Shown piece by piece: positions 14,537 to 18,533 of a DNA stretch of 18,533 nucleotides (position 1 is the first letter of the stretch; every line of letters starts with the position of its first letter). The DNA lies in NCBI GenBank assembly GCA_001017865.1, contig LATQ01000414.1, forward strand, positions 1 to 18,533, read 5' to 3'. The stretch is from Rhodococcus sp. IITR03 (GTDB lineage: Bacteria; Actinomycetota; Actinomycetes; Mycobacteriales; Mycobacteriaceae). The notes beneath the pieces were generated by a model. That model did not search any database. It saw only the letters and a list, made by a program, of their open reading frames with translations, and was not told where the DNA came from. A program made the translations under genes and the position numbers.

Positions 14537-16247
14537 TGAAGTTCCTGCTCTGAAGGGTCCGTCAACGGGGCAGCTTCGTCGTCTTCGTCTTCGTCGAAGT
14601 TGAAGTCGGACAATGGGGGTGTTACTTCGAATCCGAACCCTGTCTTGTCGTCCAGGAATTCGCGTAGATAGTTCCGCAAGTGAATAGCGCGTCGTTCGAG
14701 GAACCCGATGTGATCGTTTTGGGTGAGGGCAGCAACCATGTCCTCGTCGAGTAGAAGACTGTCGAGCAGCCTATTGTCGGCAGGTCCACCATCAGGCCGC
14801 GTCGCATTGAGAACGGGAGTCAGCTCATCGCGGTCGACGACGGCGATCACTCGGTTCGCCGCGGAGGAAGCGTGGTCACCGAGCAAGCGCCGGGGAACGA
14901 TTTCCAGGGCGACTGGTGCTGCCGAGTTTTCACCCAACAGATAGGCCGCCAGGTCACTGGGTTCAAGCAGTTCTCCTGTTTTGGGATCGATCGGGTTTCG
15001 AGCCCACATTGCTGCGAGGATCACTTTCCCAGATGAGTGATTGGTACGGAACCGATCAAGTCTCGGTATAGGTACTGCTGACGAGGGGTAGGTGGCGTCG
15101 ATCAGCTCTGTACGGAGCCGCTCTCTTCGTGGGGTTCGACAAGGGCAGCCAGGGTACGAATGTTCCCGGTCGATCCTGTGTAGCCGAGGGTGGAGGCTGC
15201 CGCTGTGGATCGCCAGAACCACCGCGACAGCAACTCGAGGTTCCGGGGGGATGGGTGGGGGAACAGTGCGAAGAACCGTGCCAGGACCATCAAGTGGAAG
15301 CGGTACGGCACGAACGTGATGTGGGGAATGCCGGCGCGTTCCTGGAGGAAGCGGATTACACCCTCCAACGCGAGTTCCGTCCGTTCGTAGGCATCGGCCT
15401 GTGACTCGTCTGCGAATGGTGTGGCTGCGGAGCGTTCCGCGCCGAACTCGTTGTGTGCGTCACGCGTAATGTCTGGGTGTCGGCGAACCAGGATTGCCTG
15501 ATAGACGATTTCGTCGTCGAGCCTCCCGAAGTCGGTTGCTCGGTCGAGTCGGTCAGCGATCGCCCCGATGGAGATGGGACGATCGGATTCTGAGTCGGTC
15601 GCGCTGTGAATCGCATCGAAGATTTCGGAACCGCGTAGCCTTTTTCCAGCGGAATTGATCCGATCGAACACTTCCCGGAGTTCGTACTCGTCCGCATGTT
15701 CGATCACAGCGGCTGGGACCTCGACGTCTCGGAGGAGTGCGGTCAGTTCTTGGATCTGCGTAGCGTGCGCGCTGGCGTCCGGATTGGCCTGTAGCCAGGC
15801 AAAAGCACGGCTGAGATCGAACAGGTCAGGAAGGGGAATGCCGAATGCGGCCCGGGGATCGCGGGCAGAGACGAAGCGACGTTGTTCGAGGGAGTAGACG
15901 ATCCGAAAGCGCTCATCGGTGGCACTGGCCTCGGGGCTGACAGCGTTCACAAGGCTGATGATGCGTTGCTGTCCGTCCACAACCCACAGCGCGTCAGGCA
16001 CGTCAGGTGCGTCGACCCGGATTGCTCCAATCTGGACGACGGCGGCAGGTGCGGGGCGCTTCCAGAGCAACAAGCTTCCAAAGGGATATCCGCGAAGGAT
16101 GCTGTCGAACAAGGCGAGGACATTCTCAGAGCCCCACCGAAACGAACGCTGGAACTCGGGAACGCGGATCTTTCCGTCCCGGACGTGTGTGACCAGGTCT
16201 TGGATCTTAAGTTTGTCGTTCCGTGACCGGGTCGGTTGCTCGGACAT
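14533..16247 (-). pseudogene. DUF262 (GmrS/ParB-like) protein, one frameshift; operon with hipA
   Basis: DUF262 domains are ParB-like nucleotidase folds found in GmrSD-type restriction enzymes and other defence proteins. ATG 16247, preceded by AGGAA, starts the N-terminal frame. It has VPEFQRSFRW at residues 29-38, DSILRGYPFGSLLLWK, and the signature DGQQR at 91-95 within LWVVDGQQRIISLV, followed by EYELREVFDRINSAGKRL. Near 15121-15134 the frame shifts by one base and continues through RLRTELIDATYP, VILAAMWARNPIDP and FLERRAIHLRNYLREFLDD to an acidic tail (NFDEDEDDEAAP). Total about 571 residues (span 3n+2). No HNH-type DUF1524 nuclease motif is visible. Its stop overlaps the hipA start, the spot usually taken by the antitoxin hipB. 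It might be a sensor, regulator or nuclease partner of HipA; this is inference. Confidence 0.87.
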
Positions 16248-16329
16248 GTGTGTACGTTCCTAACGTCGACGCAAGTGGAAGATTAGCGTCTAGGTAGCTT
16301 CGGATGGTGAGGGGTCTGGGCACTGATCT

Positions 16330-16347
16330 GGGGTGATGGCATGTCCC
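16330..16347 (+). repeat. Direct repeat copy 1 flanking the TIR gene
   Basis: GGGGTGATGGCATGTCCC lies 30 bases beyond the 3' end of the TIR gene. Bases 16331-16347 are identical to 18050-18066, and a variant lies at 17921-17938. Confidence 0.6.
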
Positions 16348-16376
16348 TGTCGGCTCCGGTTGAAGTCTGAGCAGGT

Positions 16377-17893
16377 TCAGTAGTATCGGCTGCCGGCCTT
16401 GCCGAAGTCTTCGGCGTAGGCGCTGATCGCCTTGTCGGCTCTTTCCGAGTCTCCGCCGAACAGGCCCGATTTCAGGGGTTCCCATGCAGTGCCATCAGCG
16501 GCCTTCTGCTGGGCGATCTCGGCCACCGGGTTGGCGGCATACCCGCGTCGGCTGCGCCAGGCGGACCGTCCGAACCAGCTGGAATGGGCAGCCCAGGCTT
16601 GAAGGTGGGGATCGTCTCCGGCGAACTGGAGTGCCTGGTCTTGGGAGATGATCCCCATCATGGCCTCGGCGCGCTCGAAGTCGTTGGTGTAGGTCGTGTG
16701 GTCGGGGAACTGCTCGTCGAACATCGGGCGAAGAATGTGGTGAAGCCATTCCGCGACAGGTGTGAGGAACTTCGTGGCCCGGCCTCAGTGAATGCAGCGA
16801 GCGCCGCCACAGAGTCCTCGCCGCTGATGGCTGAACGGGCGACGACCTGGGGGACGAGTCAACCGTGAACGGATGCCAGGGGTATGTCACTTCGATGAGC
16901 GGGGTCCGTCGGCCGGTGTGCTTGTCAGGGATGGTGGGGTCGACGAGGAGTGTTTTGAGGTTGTCCCAGCGAGGTTGACCGGTGCATGCGAGTCCTGCGG
17001 TGAATATCGCGACCATCGCCGGGGTCTCTCGCAGGCTAGGAGCGCGTCCAGCCCGCCCTTGATGTGGGTGGATTCGGCGCAGATGGTCCGTAGTGCGTTG
17101 GTCCACGGTGTGAGGGCAGTGGCGTCAGGGGCCCATCGGGCGGCGACCTGGAGGGACCAGCAGAAGGGTTCGACCAGCTTCCAGTAGTTGGTCGCGACGG
17201 TGGCCAGGTGGGCGGTGCGCTCGTTGTTGTCAGAGCCTCGATCTTCTGGGTGGGAAACCGATTCTCATCGCGCATCGCGTTGAGGATGGTCTTCGTCTCC
17301 TGGGCGATGAGGTCGTCGAGTTCAATCCTGCGGGCGGGGTTCAGGATCATCTCTTTGGTCAGTCGACGGAGAAGTGCGGGACGGTCGCTGTCGGCTGCTT
17401 CCTCGACGGCTGCTCGGGTGGTGGCGGGGTCGGGGTTGTTGGTGCCCATTGCGCGGTTGGTGGCAGTGACGAGCGCGACGGCCTCGGTTGGGTATTGGTC
17501 GCCGAAGAGGCTGACGTACTGGAGGTCGCTGAGGACTCGGCCTGCGCCGAGGTCCCAGTCCGGGATCGGTCCGTCGTCGAATCGGACCGGAATAAGCCAG
17601 GTTACTCCGGGTGCCATTTGCCGGAACTCCTCGACAGCGAGTGTGAGTTCTTCGTTCATGACGCTTCTGGTCCGTGCGCGGGAGTTGGCGGAGAAGCACG
17701 CGAGGAAGACCAGCGCTCCGGACCGGATTGCTTCTCGGATCTTCGATTTCCAGTTGTCGCCGGGAGCGAGTGCTGTCCGATCTCTCCAGTAGGGGATGTC
17801 GGCCGCCGAGAGAACCTTGCAGAGCTGGTCGACCTGCTCGGCGTCCTCTTTGACGTAGGAGATGAACACGTGCTTACCCTCGGCTGATGTCAC
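16377..17893 (-). pseudogene. TIR-domain defence effector with long C-terminal region, several frameshifts
   Basis: The intact first frame from GTG 17893 encodes a TIR domain: HVFISYVKEDAEQVDQLCKV (residues 8-27), IPYWRDRTALAPGDNWKSKI, VFLACFSANS and, in the catalytic position, NEEL with E81/E82. Bacterial TIR domains are NAD-cleaving enzymes or signal producers in anti-phage defence. A helical region follows (RRLTKEMILNPARRIELDDL). Coding then continues through frame changes near 17230, 17035, 16865 and 16780: TAHLATVATNYWKLVEPFCW, MVAIFTAGLACTGQPRWDNL, SAISGEDSVAALAAFTEA, and finally MFDEQFPDHTTYTNDFERAE to the stop at 16377. The whole would be about 505 residues; the C-terminal 350, perhaps the phage sensor, match nothing I recognise. 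TACGAT lies seven bases before the GTG and no ribosome binding site is seen, so translation may be leaderless. Confidence 0.82.
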
Positions 17894-17920
17894 GCGAAGA
17901 TCGTATCTGTCCTGTGAACT

Positions 17921-17938
17921 GGGGTGATGTCAGATCCC
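17921..17938 (+). repeat. Direct repeat copy 2, variant, in the TIR promoter region
   Basis: GGGGTGATGTCAGATCCC differs from copy 1 (GGGGTGATGGCATGTCCC) mainly in its centre. It lies 28 bases upstream of the TIR start codon. Confidence 0.5.
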
Positions 17939-17939
17939 G

Positions 17940-18130
17940 TCCCTGAGCGTGAAGGGTCGCGGTGCGGGTGTGGGCGTAGGGGGGTGTGCAGTCTGGGTTC
18001 TGGTTGCGGTGTGGTGTCGGTGGTGGTGGGTAGTTTCTGGTTATGACGTGGGTGATGGCATGTCCCGGTGTGGTGCCGGCGGGTGTGGTGGGGTCGGTGT
18101 CGGGGTGTGTGGGGTGGTGGTGGCGCGGTG
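17940..18130 (+). other. GT-rich strand-asymmetric stretch, no gene
   Basis: The plus strand is almost all G and T, with many GGTG, GTGG and GGGG runs and very few A or C. Short open frames exist, but their translations are low-complexity Gly/Val or Pro/His/Thr strings, so none is called. Such skew can mark a replication-related region or a G-quadruplex-prone segment. Repeat copy 3 lies inside it. Confidence 0.5.
18050..18066 (+). repeat. Direct repeat copy 3 flanking the TIR gene
   Basis: GGGTGATGGCATGTCCC is identical over 17 bases to 16331-16347, in the same orientation, about 1.7 kb away. The two copies bracket the TIR gene. Confidence 0.6.
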
Positions 18131-18270
18131 AAGTGCTGTTTTCGGTGTGTTTTTGAAATGTGTTGTGGCGCAGCACTTATTATTAATCCTGTTGATGTAC
18201 ACGGTTTTACCGTTCTAATGCGCATAGTTGTTTGGTTATATCGGTTTATAGGCTTTCCGCATAACAGAAT
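18131..18270. other. AT-rich island with inverted repeats; possible origin or promoter region
   Basis: AAGTGCTG at 18131-18138 is exactly mirrored by CAGCACTT at 18171-18178, and ACGG-TTTTA-CCGT lies at 18201-18213. The patch from about 18140 to 18270 is far richer in A and T than the rest of the window (TTATTATTAATCCTG, GGTTATATCGGTTTATAGG). An AT-rich island beside a strongly skewed strand fits a plasmid origin or the control region of the rightward gene that follows. Confidence 0.4.
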
Positions 18271-18320
18271 TGGGGATCGTGCGTGTTGGCTCCCGTCCGG
18301 CGCCGTCTTTGGGTGTGCGG

Positions 18321-18326
18321 TATGAT
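18321..18326 (+). promoter_or_regulatory. Possible -10 element for the rightward gene at the window end
   Basis: TATGAT matches the actinobacterial -10 consensus well and lies 128 bases before ATG 18454. No convincing -35 hexamer is seen at 17 bases spacing, so this is tentative. Confidence 0.3.
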
Positions 18327-18453
18327 GGGAGCATGATGTCGGGACGGGGAGTCAGCAGCGTGGCGGTGGTGTGCGCGGCGCGCGCAGCGCGTCCCGGCCT
18401 GTCGATGCTCTCCGGTGTGGCATGTAAGGTGACAATGAAAAACATTGGTGCAC

Positions 18454-18533
18454 ATGAAATCACGCTTTCGAACGGAGCGCAGCGACGCGGGCGACGGCAA
18501 CGAGGACTGCGACGCGCTCGGCACCCTCGTCGC
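18454..18533 (+). CDS. 5' end of a gene running off the window
   Basis: From ATG 18454 the frame reads MKSRFRTERSDAGDGNEDCD and ALGTLV to the edge, and its third positions are nearly all G or C, the mark of a coding frame here. GTG 18448 and TTG 18445 are alternative starts. Another frame, beginning MKNIGAHEI at ATG 18435 after AAGGTGA, has the better ribosome binding site but turns Arg-rich, so it may be a leader peptide or a frame-shifted N-terminus. Too little is present to name the product. A replication or partition gene would fit the AT-rich island upstream, but this is a guess. Confidence 0.4.
   Translation, partial: MKSRFRTERSDAGDGNEDCDALGTLV

Noticed and set aside
17949..18325. Open frames within the GT-rich stretch
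   Set aside because: Low-complexity products with no start context; explained by base skew.
1..18533. CRISPR array, tRNA or rRNA genes
   Set aside because: No regularly spaced repeats were seen, and no cloverleaf or rRNA signature could be recognised by eye.

Overview
The window is a high-GC segment from an actinobacterium, most likely a mycolic-acid genus such as Rhodococcus, Gordonia or Nocardia. The evidence is codon use dominated by G/C third positions, a deazaflavin (F420)-dependent nitroreductase-family gene, possible leaderless starts, and proteins typical of actinobacterial plasmids and integrative elements. There is no rRNA, tRNA or ordinary housekeeping operon. It reads as accessory DNA on a plasmid or integrated element.

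Layout. 1-1083: the end of a membrane-anchored NTF2-like protein gene, then a lipoprotein gene, both of a kind found near secretion or conjugation loci. 1151-3149: a toxin-antitoxin unit (HTH antitoxin, zeta-type kinase toxin) and a small HTH protein. 3272-5216: a four-gene operon with an N-formylglutamate amidohydrolase-like enzyme, two short plasmid/phage-type proteins and a GNAT-like protein. 5217-5958: non-coding DNA with a strong inverted repeat and an IS21-type remnant. 5956-7693 (minus): a HEPN protein related to the ApeA class. 8310-10193: a three-Cys-motif protein (DUF5131) under a LexA-like box, tail-to-tail with its partner TcmP. 10575-12965: a headless coding segment, the F420-type reductase, a secreted protein, and an HTH gene coupled to a 46-aa gene. 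12945-16247 (minus): a small protein gene, hipA and a DUF262 gene. 16377-17893 (minus): a TIR-domain protein. 17940-18533: a GT-rich stretch, an AT-rich island with inverted repeats, and the start of a rightward gene.

How it fits together. Toxin-antitoxin, HEPN, DUF5131/TcmP, DUF262-HipA and TIR genes lie together with an IS remnant, which is the pattern of a defence island. The two most interesting units are the DUF262-hipA operon, where DUF262 takes the place usually held by hipB, and the SOS-box/three-Cys/TcmP pair, whose stop codons overlap in a single CTAG.

Caution. At least nine genes here need a frame change to give a full-length product, and most of the breaks have the sense of one missing base, several beside short G or C runs. 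This could be uncorrected long-read sequencing error or real decay; the sequence alone cannot decide. Family names were assigned by reading translated motifs, without a database search.
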